From positions 1 through 64,000 of the forward strand of contig JAHZCD010000007.1 of the NCBI GenBank assembly GCA_019423025.1: a DNA stretch of 64,000 bases, read 5' to 3'. Positions 34,411-43,406 of the stretch are shown one piece after another. The DNA comes from Haemophilus sp. (lineage in GTDB: Bacteria > Pseudomonadota > Gammaproteobacteria > Enterobacterales > Pasteurellaceae). Positions within the stretch are counted from its first letter, which is position 1, and each line of letters starts with the position of its first letter. The notes beneath the pieces were generated by a model. It searched no databases, was not told the origin of the DNA, and saw only the letters and a list, made by a program, of their open reading frames with translations. The position numbers were made by a program, and so were the translations under genes.

Positions 34411-35177
34411 TGAGCATTGAAATCAATAATTTATCTTTAGGTTATCAAGATAAACTCGTGGTTAAAAATCTGTCGCTAAAATTCCCGAAAAATAAAGTGA
34501 TTGCGTTAATCGGCCCAAATGGTTGCTGTAAGTCCACCACATTAAAAGCGGTGGCTCGATTGCTTAAGCCAAAGCAAGGCTCAATCACCCATAAAGGTCA
34601 GGATATTTGGCAAAAAAGCCCTAAAGAATATGCCCAAGAATTGGCTTTTCTCCCGCAGCAACACTTAGTGCCAGAAGGGATTAAAGTACACGAATTGATC
34701 GCTTACGGGCGTTCGCCTTACTTAAACCTCTGGGGTAAACTCAGCCAAAAAGATGAAGAATTGGTTAATTGGGCGATGACACAAACACAAACTGCCGAAC
34801 TCGCCGAACAGTTAGTTTCCGATTTATCTGGTGGTCAGCAACAACGGGTATTTTTAGCTATGACTCTTGCGCAAGATGCTGAATTAGTGCTACTCGATGA
34901 GCCGACTACTTATCTAGATTTAAACCGCCAAGCTGAACTCATGGGCATGATGCGACAAATGCAACAAAACGGCAAAACCGTGATTACGGTGTTGCATGAC
35001 CTCAACCAAGCCTGCCGCTATTGCGATCACTTAATCGTCATGAAAAAAGGTGCAGTGATGGCACAAGGTACGCCTGATGAAGTGATGACCGAAGGGTTGC
35101 TGAAGGATGTGTTTGATTTGGATGTCATCATTCATCGTGATCCTATCAGCAACACACCGATGTTTATTTTGAAATAA
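34410..35177 (+). CDS. Ferric ABC transporter ATPase (FecE-like) with altered Walker A
   Basis: A 255-residue ABC ATPase: Q-loop AFLPQQHLVPEG, signature LSGGQQQRVFLAMTLAQD, Walker B VLLDEPTTYLDL and switch VLHDLNQA are all intact. The Walker A reads GPNGCCKST instead of GPNGCGKST: residue 40 (34527-34529, TGT) is Cys where the family has an almost invariant Gly. One base change (GGT to TGT) would explain it. The loop wraps the ATP phosphates, so activity may be lowered or lost. Length and order fit the last gene of the operon; a terminator follows. Confidence 0.9.
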   Translation: MSIEINNLSLGYQDKLVVKNLSLKFPKNKVIALIGPNGCCKSTTLKAVARLLKPKQGSITHKGQDIWQKSPKEYAQELAFLPQQHLVPEGIKVHELIAYGRSPYLNLWGKLSQKDEELVNWAMTQTQTAELAEQLVSDLSGGQQQRVFLAMTLAQDAELVLLDEPTTYLDLNRQAELMGMMRQMQQNGKTVITVLHDLNQACRYCDHLIVMKKGAVMAQGTPDEVMTEGLLKDVFDLDVIIHRDPISNTPMFILK

Positions 35178-35216
35178 CGCTAAATCACTTCTCTAATATA
35201 TCTCTAATATATAAGA

Positions 35217-35249
35217 TAGGCGTTTTATTTTACTAAAACGCCTATTTTT
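35217..35249 (+). terminator. fec-like operon terminator
   Basis: TAGGCGTTTTA and TAAAACGCCTA form an 11-bp stem followed by TTTTT. An 11-nt unit CTCTAATATAT is repeated twice just before it. Confidence 0.88.
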
Positions 35250-35394
35250 CTATCTAAAACACCTGCGTTTATACGCAATTAATATTTTCCATCGCCCGCA
35301 AAGAGATCCGACCACTTTGCAAAGCTTACACTTCTTTACACTGTCTGAAATAACGAAGCACTAGATAATTATTATTAATATAGTAGAACTTAAA

Positions 35395-37812
35395 ATGAAA
35401 TCTCTAGCCCATGTCTTTAAGGCAATGCTATTAGCGGGTGTCAGTACCTCAGTAGCACAGGTTGCCTATGCCCAAAAATCCTCTGTTGATACCGAACGAG
35501 AAAATATCATCATTTTCTCCCGTCAAGGAGATACCCAATTAAATCAAGCTATTCCAAAACTTGAGACCTTATTTAAGAGGACTCACGATGTAAAAGTGCG
35601 CGATGATTTAATGACACTCTATCTGAGGACGAATCAATCCGCTAAAGCACTTTCACTTTGCGAAAGCTGCGCACCAGCGCAATTTTCCCAAAATGAACTC
35701 GAAAATTTAGGCAAAGCCGCTCGAAATGAAAAACAATACGATCGTGCCGTTGCATTCTATTCCCAATTGCAAAAGCAATACCCTGATAATCCAAATGGCT
35801 GGCTTGGTGGCGCATTAGCTTTCACAGAAACCAAAAACTACAATGCGGCAAAAAATGCACTGAGTGTTTATAAAAAACGTTTTGGACAAGATAATGCCTA
35901 TCTTGATGCTGAGAGTTATTTGCTTGATTTCACTGAACCCGATATGGCTAAACTTGGCCGTTGGCAACGTCAGTTAGAACAAAATCCGAAAAATATCACC
36001 TTAATGAGAGAGTTGTATCGTTTAGCATCAAAATACAACCTTCTGCCATTACAAGAGAAACTACAAAAAGCCTATCCAGATCAATTTAATCAAAAAGACA
36101 TGATGTGGTTTGAGCATGGTAAGACGATTACCTCCTCAAAAAATGCGACAACGCCTGCACAGCAAGAAAAATCATTTGAAGAATTGACCGCACTTTTGGC
36201 TAAAATTAACCCTGAACATCCTTTGTATCAACAAGCATTGCAAGATCATTTTGTGATGGGTGTCCGATTGAATAAATTTGATGAAATAGAGGATGACTTC
36301 AATACATTACAGGCTCAACCTAATGTGCCCGCGTATTTAGAAGAAGCCTTTGGTGATTATTGGGCAGCAAAAGGCTCACCACACAAAGCATTAGCAATTT
36401 ATCAATCAATTGAACAACAAGCCTTAAACAATAAACTCGCTGTGAGCGATGGCTTACTTCATAAACTCTCTCTGACCGCAAGCGATGCAGGCAAATTTGA
36501 ATTGGCGCAACAATATTTAGAGCGTATGAATTCAAATATTTATATCAATGACTATACCCGAACATCAAAAATTCTGAATCCAGGCTACGATTCTCGCTAT
36601 TTTGGTTTGGCACGTTTAGCTTTATGGCGTGGTAACAGCAAATTAGCTCAGCAACTTATTGATGATCGTCTATTTAACAAAACGCCTGGTGACCCATGGG
36701 TTATGTTGCAAAAAGCGGAACTTGAGCGAAATCGTGGCAACTATGATGATGCCAAATTATGGGCGGAAAAAGCCGGTTATTTTTTGAGTAAAAATGATCA
36801 GCAAGAAGCTCATAATAACCTGGCTGAAACCGCCTTAAGTCAAAATGATTTACCAACAGTTTCAAAAACGATTGATGCAATGAATGAAGAACAACGTCAG
36901 TCAGCGCAATCCCTTATTAAGCGTTATGAACAAGCGCGTTCTGGCAAAATTGTAGGGAGCGTCGGCATACAGCATCGCACTTCACCAATAAGTTATAGCA
37001 ATGAAAGTAGTCAAGATTATGCGATTTACACACCGAAAACAGCAAATGGTCACGATCTCTACGTTCATTACTTAGAAACACGCTCTCCTTATGATAAAGA
37101 AAGTCTCATTTCTCGCCGAATTGGTGTGGGAACAGAGCTCAATTTCTATCCACTCCAAGTAAAAATGGAAAGCGGGAAAGGCATTAAGCTTAATGATAAA
37201 GCCTATTTCTCTACAGAGGCAAATTATACGCTCAACCAACATTGGTCATTTAATTTAGACGCTAATATTAATGGTAGTGGCACACCGGTTAAAGCCATCA
37301 ATAAAGGTGTGTATACCAAAGATATTGGTTTCTCTACCACGTATTCCTATTCCGATATTTTCCAAGCTGGACTAGGTGGTGGCGTCATGAAATTTGATGA
37401 CGGCAACTTAAGAAAAGAAGCCAATTTCTGGTTGAATCTCAATACATTTAAACATGACCGTTGGGCGCTAACCAACAATTTCAGAGTCGATTACAGCAAA
37501 AATAAAACCATTGATTCTGCAGAATATTACAACCCATCAAAAGCGACAAGCTTGGAATTCGGTGCGGATTTAAGTTACTACCAACCACTGAATTATGGCT
37601 TAGTCTTAAATCATCACCTGAAAGCCAGTGTGGGTGCTTATAAACAGGCAGAACTCAGTCGAGAAAAAATGTGGTCGATAAGTTACGGACACCAATGGCG
37701 TGTTGGTAAAAAATTTGGCGTGTCTTATGAAATTGGTCGTAAAAAGAATATTTACGACGGCAGTGCTGAATTCAACAATTTCGGAAATTTAAACTTCTCT
37801 ATTTATTATTAA
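35395..37812 (+). CDS. pgaA: PgaA, poly-N-acetylglucosamine outer-membrane porin
   Basis: An 805-residue protein: signal peptide (cleavage near VAYA, residue about 26), a periplasmic TPR superhelix (about residues 40-510, e.g. YDRAVAFYSQLQKQYPDNPN and DDAKLWAEKAGYFLSKNDQQ), and a C-terminal 16-strand barrel from about 520 ending in NLNFSIYY. It exports de-N-acetylated poly-beta-1,6-GlcNAc, the biofilm matrix. No clear ribosome site precedes the ATG; an AT-rich Fur-like palindrome lies 13 bp upstream. First gene of a complete pgaABCD operon. A USS encodes ELTALLAKI in the TPR part. Confidence 0.93.
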   Translation: MKSLAHVFKAMLLAGVSTSVAQVAYAQKSSVDTERENIIIFSRQGDTQLNQAIPKLETLFKRTHDVKVRDDLMTLYLRTNQSAKALSLCESCAPAQFSQNELENLGKAARNEKQYDRAVAFYSQLQKQYPDNPNGWLGGALAFTETKNYNAAKNALSVYKKRFGQDNAYLDAESYLLDFTEPDMAKLGRWQRQLEQNPKNITLMRELYRLASKYNLLPLQEKLQKAYPDQFNQKDMMWFEHGKTITSSKNATTPAQQEKSFEELTALLAKINPEHPLYQQALQDHFVMGVRLNKFDEIEDDFNTLQAQPNVPAYLEEAFGDYWAAKGSPHKALAIYQSIEQQALNNKLAVSDGLLHKLSLTASDAGKFELAQQYLERMNSNIYINDYTRTSKILNPGYDSRYFGLARLALWRGNSKLAQQLIDDRLFNKTPGDPWVMLQKAELERNRGNYDDAKLWAEKAGYFLSKNDQQEAHNNLAETALSQNDLPTVSKTIDAMNEEQRQSAQSLIKRYEQARSGKIVGSVGIQHRTSPISYSNESSQDYAIYTPKTANGHDLYVHYLETRSPYDKESLISRRIGVGTELNFYPLQVKMESGKGIKLNDKAYFSTEANYTLNQHWSFNLDANINGSGTPVKAINKGVYTKDIGFSTTYSYSDIFQAGLGGGVMKFDDGNLRKEANFWLNLNTFKHDRWALTNNFRVDYSKNKTIDSAEYYNPSKATSLEFGADLSYYQPLNYGLVLNHHLKASVGAYKQAELSREKMWSISYGHQWRVGKKFGVSYEIGRKKNIYDGSAEFNNFGNLNFSIYY

Positions 37813-37833
37813 ATACTTAAGCGGTATAACTTT

Positions 37834-39750
37834 ATGAGATCTCTAAAACATTTTGCAAAAATCATTATTTGCACGCTTTCCCTTTTTTCGGCTTTTGTCT
37901 TTGCGCAAGATCGTTATGGCGTATTAGCTTATCACTCTGTTGTAGATGAAAGTGCGGCTGAAAATCAAAAACATTATTTTCCTCAAACGATTTCAGCCCA
38001 AACCTTAATTAAACATTTTAATTGGCTAAAAGAAAACGGATACAACGTGATCAGTTGGCAGCAAGTTATCGATGCTGAAAATGGTAAAGGCACATTACCT
38101 GATAATGCGGTATTGCTAAGCTTCGATGATGGCTATGAAACCATGTATAACGTGGTCTTTCCTCTATTAAAGGCCTATAACTACCCTGCTGTTTTTGCGC
38201 CAGTGACAGGCTGGTTAGATACGCCGGCAGATCAAAAAATCGCTTATGCCGATAAAATGTTAGATCGTTCCGTTTTTGCCACTTGGTCGCAAGTCAAAGA
38301 AATGGAACAAAGTGGGCTCGTTGAAGTAGCCTCACATACTCATAATCTTCATAACGGTATAAATGCCAACCCATCTGGTGGTCAATTACCCTCAGTGATT
38401 GCACCTGAATATAAAAACGGAAAATATGACACTGAAGATGCCTACAAAAACAGATTGAAATCTGATTTCACTCGTTCTGTTCAAACGTTAGTCAATCATA
38501 TCGGTAAGAAACCACGTGTCATGGTGTGGCCTTATGGACAATTTAATGATGTTGCTGTGCAACTTGCACAACAAGCAGGAATGCCACACTATTTCTCATT
38601 AGGTGAAAAAATCATCAATAAAGTGGGCGATAAACATATTGGACGCTTATTACTTAATGCAGAAACCGATCTAAATACCGTTAAAAACTATCTTGATGGC
38701 ATTGATGAAAGCAAACAAATTCAACGAGTACTGCATGTCGATTTAGATTATGTCTATGATGCGGATAAAGCTCAGCAAGCCAAAAACCTTGATAAGTTAA
38801 TCGACCGCATCTATCGCTATGGTGTGACGACAGTTTATCTTCAAGCATTCTCTGATCCCGATGGGGATGGTGTAGCGGATGCCTTGTATTTTCCAAATAA
38901 ATACCTTCCCGTACGAGATGATATTTTTGGCCGAATTGCCTGGCAATTGCAAACGCGCGCTGGCGTACAAGTCTACGCTTGGATGCCTATACTCGCCTTT
39001 GATTTACGAAAAGGCGTAAAAGAGGCGGAATATGTCATTGATAGCCGCACGGGCAAGCCTTCAACAAAGGCTTATTTACGCCTTTCACCTTATAACAAAC
39101 AGAATGTTGAAATCATTAAATCCATTTATAACGATTTGTCATTCTATGCCAAATTTAATGGCATTTTATTCCACGATGACGCGTTCCTAACCGATTTTGA
39201 GGGCGCAGAAGGTGATCATGCTGAAGGTATGGTTAGCCCGCAAGCAAAACAAAAAACACAAGATTTAATCCAATTAACCCATCAACTCACCGATGCGTTA
39301 AAACCTTATTTCTTGCGTGGTTCATATTCTCTTAAAACGGCTCGTAATCTTTATGCATCAGTGATCACAAATCCAAATGCAGAAGAATGGTTGGCACAAA
39401 ACTTAAAAACGCTCACCGACAATTACGATACCACTGCCATCATGGCGATGCCATACATGGAAAATGAACAGCCTATTTCACAAAAAGAAGCCTATCAATG
39501 GTTTGCTTCTCTCATTGAAAATGTGAAAGCCCAAGCGCCATTAGATAAAGTCTTATTTGAATTCCAAGCGGTGAATTGGCGAACTCAAAAACCAATTCCT
39601 GAATCCGAATTGATTGATTGGATGACGCTATTACAAAAAAATCATATTTATAGCTATGGCTACTATCCGGATAACTTTTTAACAAACCAACCGGATATGA
39701 ACAAAATGAAACCGTATTTTTCCGTAAATACGAATGCAGGGAAAAAATAA
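37834..39750 (+). CDS. pgaB: PgaB, poly-GlcNAc N-deacetylase/hydrolase
   Basis: A 638-residue two-domain enzyme. The CE4 deacetylase domain (about 28-280) has AYHSVVD (His34), LLSFDDGYETMYN (Asp98/Asp99) and ASHTHNLH (metal His168 and His173 region). The C-terminal part (about 310-620) is the GH153-type hydrolase that grips and trims the polymer (HVDLDYVYDADKAQQ, FHDDAFLTDF). It partially deacetylates PNAG before export. Unlike E. coli PgaB, the signal peptide ends FVFAQ with no lipobox Cys, so the protein should be soluble in the periplasm. Gap to pgaA is 21 bp. Confidence 0.93.
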   Translation: MRSLKHFAKIIICTLSLFSAFVFAQDRYGVLAYHSVVDESAAENQKHYFPQTISAQTLIKHFNWLKENGYNVISWQQVIDAENGKGTLPDNAVLLSFDDGYETMYNVVFPLLKAYNYPAVFAPVTGWLDTPADQKIAYADKMLDRSVFATWSQVKEMEQSGLVEVASHTHNLHNGINANPSGGQLPSVIAPEYKNGKYDTEDAYKNRLKSDFTRSVQTLVNHIGKKPRVMVWPYGQFNDVAVQLAQQAGMPHYFSLGEKIINKVGDKHIGRLLLNAETDLNTVKNYLDGIDESKQIQRVLHVDLDYVYDADKAQQAKNLDKLIDRIYRYGVTTVYLQAFSDPDGDGVADALYFPNKYLPVRDDIFGRIAWQLQTRAGVQVYAWMPILAFDLRKGVKEAEYVIDSRTGKPSTKAYLRLSPYNKQNVEIIKSIYNDLSFYAKFNGILFHDDAFLTDFEGAEGDHAEGMVSPQAKQKTQDLIQLTHQLTDALKPYFLRGSYSLKTARNLYASVITNPNAEEWLAQNLKTLTDNYDTTAIMAMPYMENEQPISQKEAYQWFASLIENVKAQAPLDKVLFEFQAVNWRTQKPIPESELIDWMTLLQKNHIYSYGYYPDNFLTNQPDMNKMKPYFSVNTNAGKK

Positions 39751-39759
39751 GGATTGATC

Positions 39760-41001
39760 ATGAACCAACAATTCTTAGAAGCAGTGAGTATCTTCGTATT
39801 CATGTATCCTGCCGGAATGGCAATATATTGGGTTACTGCAAGTCTCTGCTATTACCTTTTCATGGAAGGAAAACTCGGGCAACCGACTTTCCAACAAATG
39901 CCCAAAGAACGCGTTCCTATGGTCAGCATTATGGTGCCTTGCTACAACGAAGGGGACAATCTAGATGAAGCTATTCCTTACTTGCTCCAACTCAGATACC
40001 CAAACTATGAACTGATCTTTATCAATGATGGCAGTAAAGATAACACTGGCGAAATTATTGAACGTTGGGCAAAAGAAGATGAGCGAATCGTAGCTCTTCA
40101 TCAAGAAAACCAAGGTAAAGCCAGCGCATTAAACCATGGCTTATTGGTCGCTAAAGGGGAATATGTGGCCTGTATTGATGGCGATGCCGTATTAGATTTT
40201 GATGCTATCGACTATATGGTGCAATCCCTTGAATTAAACCGCACTTATGGTGCTGTTACAGGCAACCCACGCGTACGTAACCGCAGTACCATCCTAGGTC
40301 GCTTACAAGTGTCTGAATTTAGCTCCATTATTGGTTTAATCAAACGCGCTCAAAGCCTGATGGGAACCATCTTCACGGTATCTGGAGTATGCTGCCTATT
40401 TAGAAAAGATGTAATGGAAGAAATTGGTGGTTGGAGCACCAATATGATCACCGAAGACATTGATGTCAGTTGGAAAATTCAAACAGCCGGTTACAACATC
40501 ATGTATGAACCCCGTGCTTTATGTTGGGTATTAATGCCTGAACGTCTATATGGTTTATACAAACAACGTTTACGCTGGGCACAAGGTGGCGCAGAAACCA
40601 TCATCAAATATTTTCCTCAGGTCTGGCGATGGAAAAACCGCCGTCTATGGCCAATGTATGCCGAATATTTTGTTACCGCAACTTGGGCAATCTTATTGGT
40701 TGTACTGGTTGCGCTTGCACTATACCGCAAGATTACCTTAGGTATAGGTATTCAAAACATGGAGCTGTTTGAAACAAATATCTCGATCATGTTTTTTTCC
40801 TTCTTCTTACAGTGTCTCTTAAGCTTATACATCGACTCTCGTTATGAAAAAGGATTGATCCAATATGGAATTTCTTGCATTTGGTATCCCTACGTTTATT
40901 GGTTACTCAATACGGTAACGTTACTCATTGGAATCCCAAAAGCGATTTTTAGAAACAAGTCCAAATTAGCTGTATGGACAAGCCCTGACAGAGGAGTTTA
41001 A
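39760..41001 (+). CDS. pgaC: PgaC, poly-beta-1,6-GlcNAc synthase
   Basis: A 413-residue membrane glycosyltransferase of family 2. Catalytic motifs: MVPCYNEGDN, IDGDAV (DxD at 140-142), TED (231-233) and QRLRW (269-273, QxxRW). Membrane helices lie at the N-terminus and after residue 300. It polymerises UDP-GlcNAc and passes the chain through the inner membrane with PgaD. I start at 39760 (ATG, AAGGAT site) rather than a TTG two codons earlier. It lies 9 bp after pgaB. Confidence 0.95.
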   Translation: MNQQFLEAVSIFVFMYPAGMAIYWVTASLCYYLFMEGKLGQPTFQQMPKERVPMVSIMVPCYNEGDNLDEAIPYLLQLRYPNYELIFINDGSKDNTGEIIERWAKEDERIVALHQENQGKASALNHGLLVAKGEYVACIDGDAVLDFDAIDYMVQSLELNRTYGAVTGNPRVRNRSTILGRLQVSEFSSIIGLIKRAQSLMGTIFTVSGVCCLFRKDVMEEIGGWSTNMITEDIDVSWKIQTAGYNIMYEPRALCWVLMPERLYGLYKQRLRWAQGGAETIIKYFPQVWRWKNRRLWPMYAEYFVTATWAILLVVLVALALYRKITLGIGIQNMELFETNISIMFFSFFLQCLLSLYIDSRYEKGLIQYGISCIWYPYVYWLLNTVTLLIGIPKAIFRNKSKLAVWTSPDRGV

Positions 41002-41004
41002 ATA

Positions 41005-41280
41005 ATGGCAACCGCCACTTTACAACAATTGATGGTTATTAATAAAGGTAGCAGCCTTCCCTTGCTGATTAAAGCCAAAAGCTTTGTACTAGATATAGTT
41101 ACCTGGGCTTTATGGGCTTATATCATCACTTTTGTCGCGAGATATGCGGAACGCATCTTCACTAAACCGATTCTGGAAAGTTTCTTTTTCGTTGATGTGA
41201 TAAGCATAATGTTTTCTGTCTCTGCGGTATTGGTTATATTGGCTTATATTTGGTCTATTCTCACCGTAGCAAAAGAATAG
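41005..41280 (+). CDS. pgaD: PgaD, accessory subunit of PNAG synthase
   Basis: A 91-residue protein with two membrane helices (DIVTWALWAYIITFVARYA and VISIMFSVSAVLVILAYIWS), the size and layout of PgaD. In E. coli it stabilises PgaC and helps bind cyclic di-GMP. It follows pgaC by 3 bp and ends the operon; USS terminator next. Sequence conservation of PgaD is low, so position carries much of the call. Confidence 0.85.
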   Translation: MATATLQQLMVINKGSSLPLLIKAKSFVLDIVTWALWAYIITFVARYAERIFTKPILESFFFVDVISIMFSVSAVLVILAYIWSILTVAKE

Positions 41281-41300
41281 CTCGCAAAAAACTTAATATA

Positions 41301-41344
41301 AAAAACCGCACTTTGGTTTTTAAATCAAAGTGCGGTTATTTTTA
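41301..41344. terminator. USS terminator after pgaD
   Basis: AACCGCACTTT (41304-41314) and AAAGTGCGGTT (41327-41337) form an 11-bp stem with a 12-base loop, flanked by A-run and T-rich tail. Confidence 0.88.
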
Positions 41345-41500
41345 TGGGAATTTTAACTCAATAGACCAGAATACCTCATATCTAAACAGACTTTCTTTAT
41401 TTATCGTAAGCATAATACTTTCTGTATTACCCCTGTAATATTCGCTTAATTACTATTCCCCATATCAAAAGATGTCACTCACATAAAAATTGAAGATAAA

Positions 41501-41546
41501 GAAAACCGCACTTTGATTTAAGAACCAAAGTGCGGTTATTTTTAGA
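41501..41546. terminator. USS terminator after pckA (second copy, exactly 200 bp away)
   Basis: AACCGCACTTT (41504-41514) and AAAGTGCGGTT (41527-41537), same stem and loop length as the copy at 41301-41344. It faces pckA on the minus strand. The 156 bp between the two holds no gene. Confidence 0.88.
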
Positions 41547-41574
41547 GATGTTTAATTAGATTCTGTTTATCTAA

Positions 41575-43191
41575 TTAAGCTTTTGGACCCGCTGCAATAA
41601 GTGCTTTACCTTCTGCATTAGTCGCATATTTTTCGAAGTTTTTCACGAAACGTCCTGCAAGGTCTTTAGCTTTCGCTTCCCATTGTGCTTTATCAGCATA
41701 AGTATCACGAGGGTCTAAGATCGCAGGATCTACACCAGGTAATGCTTTTGGAATCGCTAAGTTAAAGATTGGTAACTCACCCATTTCAGCTTTTTCTATA
41801 GAACCATCTAAGATTGCATCGATAATACCACGAGTATCTTTAATTGAGATACGTTTACCCGTACCGTTCCAACCAGTATTAACTAAATACGCTTCTGCAC
41901 CAGCAGCTTGCATACGTTTAACTAATACTTGAGCATATTGTGTTGGGTGGAGAGTTAAGAACGCCGCACCGAAACATGCTGAGAAGGTTGGAGTTGGCTC
42001 AGTAATACCACGCTCTGTACCAGCTAATTTAGCGGTAAAACCAGATAAGAAGTAGTATTTGGTTTGCTCTGGTGTCAATTTAGACACAGGAGGTAATACA
42101 CCGAATGCATCCGCAGTTAAGAAAATGACTTTCGTTGCGTGACCAGCACGAGATACTGGTTTAACAATATTATCAATGTGATAAATTGGGTAAGACACAC
42201 GAGTATTTTCTGTTTTAGAACCATCATCGAAATCAACTGAACCATCAGCACGAACCACGACGTTTTCTAATAACGCATCGCGACGGATTGCACGATAGAT
42301 ATCTGGCTCATTTTCTTCAGAAAGATGGATAGTTTTCGCGTAGCAACCACCTTCGAAGTTGAAGATACCTACATCATCCCAACCGTGCTCATCGTCACCG
42401 ATTAATTCACGTTTTGGATCGGTGGAAAGGGTGGTTTTACCTGTACCTGATAAACCGAAGAAGATTGCTACATCACCGTCTTTACCTACGTTAGCAGAAC
42501 AGTGCATTGCACCTACACCTTTAAGCGGTAGGAAGTAGTTCATCATTGAGAACATACCTTTCTTCATTTCGCCGCCGTACCAAGTACCACCGATTAATTG
42601 GATACGCTCAGTTAAGTTAAATGCAACGAAGTTTTCAGAGTTCAAATCTTGTTCTTTCCAGTTCGGGTTGGTGCATTTAGAACCATTCATTACCACGAAA
42701 TCAGGTTTAAAGGTTTTTAATTGTTCTTCTGTCGGACGAATGAACATATTTTTCACAAAGTGTGCTTGCCATGCTACTTCAGTCACAATACGTACTGCGA
42801 TACGGTCTTGTTCACTTGCGCCACAGAAACCATCAACCACGAATAAACGTTTACCAGAAAGTTGTTTAGTCACAAGACCTTTCAAGCTTGACCAAGTTTC
42901 TTGAGTCATTGGTTTGTTATCGTTTTTCGCCACATCAGAAGTCCACCACACAGTATCTTTTGTGGTATCATCTAAAACGATGTATTTATCTTTCGGCGAA
43001 CGACCGGTAAAGATCCCTGTATCAACAGCCACCGCTCCAGTTGTGGTAAGTGTACCTTTTTCAAAGCCTTCTAAGCCAGGTTTGGTTTCTTCTTCAAAAA
43101 GTTGTTCATAGCTTGGGTTATAAACCACTTCTTTTACGTCATGAATACCAATGGCTTCAAGTTCTTTAATTACATTTTTAATGTCAGTCAT
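41575..43191 (-). CDS. pckA: ATP-dependent phosphoenolpyruvate carboxykinase
   Basis: A 538-residue PckA. The kinase-type P-loop is FFGLSGTGKTTLSTDPKREL, preceded by the Mn-binding GMHCSANVG-type segment (GAMHCSANVG) and followed by IGDDEHGWD; substrate loop TGRSPKDKYIV. It converts oxaloacetate to phosphoenolpyruvate; in Pasteurellaceae the reverse, CO2-fixing direction toward succinate is also important. Length matches E. coli (540). A ribosome site AGAGGTG precedes the ATG, and a CRP-like site lies about 75 bp upstream. Confidence 0.97.
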   Translation of the reverse strand: MTDIKNVIKELEAIGIHDVKEVVYNPSYEQLFEEETKPGLEGFEKGTLTTTGAVAVDTGIFTGRSPKDKYIVLDDTTKDTVWWTSDVAKNDNKPMTQETWSSLKGLVTKQLSGKRLFVVDGFCGASEQDRIAVRIVTEVAWQAHFVKNMFIRPTEEQLKTFKPDFVVMNGSKCTNPNWKEQDLNSENFVAFNLTERIQLIGGTWYGGEMKKGMFSMMNYFLPLKGVGAMHCSANVGKDGDVAIFFGLSGTGKTTLSTDPKRELIGDDEHGWDDVGIFNFEGGCYAKTIHLSEENEPDIYRAIRRDALLENVVVRADGSVDFDDGSKTENTRVSYPIYHIDNIVKPVSRAGHATKVIFLTADAFGVLPPVSKLTPEQTKYYFLSGFTAKLAGTERGITEPTPTFSACFGAAFLTLHPTQYAQVLVKRMQAAGAEAYLVNTGWNGTGKRISIKDTRGIIDAILDGSIEKAEMGELPIFNLAIPKALPGVDPAILDPRDTYADKAQWEAKAKDLAGRFVKNFEKYATNAEGKALIAAGPKA

Positions 43192-43260
43192 AGTTCACCT
43201 CTTGATTAAAGTTTAAAAATTTTTCCTGTGGTTATTGTAGGGGAATTGCCAGAAAAAAAA

Positions 43261-43276
43261 TGTTAACTAGATCAAA
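43261..43276. promoter_or_regulatory. Candidate CRP site upstream of pckA
   Basis: TGTTA-ACTAGA-TCAAA keeps the AGATCAAA/TTTGATCT core but has one mismatch in each half-site. It is centred about 77 bp before the pckA start codon, a normal activator position. Confidence 0.45.
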
Positions 43277-43368
43277 TTTTTGAACATTCATTGAAAATTT
43301 CTACCTATTTTTAGGGTGTTTTGGGGAGCCAAGATGAAGTGCGGTTGATTTCACCTTTACTTTTACTA

Positions 43369-43387
43369 TATAGTGATAACCATTCTC
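43369..43387 (+). promoter_or_regulatory. Fur box upstream of the esterase gene
   Basis: TATAGTGATAACCATTCTC matches the 19-base Fur consensus (GATAATGATAATCATTATC) at 15 positions. It lies 20-38 bp before the start codon of the esterase, overlapping the expected core promoter, so iron-dependent repression is likely. Confidence 0.7.
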
Positions 43388-43406
43388 AAATTAAGACCGG
43401 ATAACC

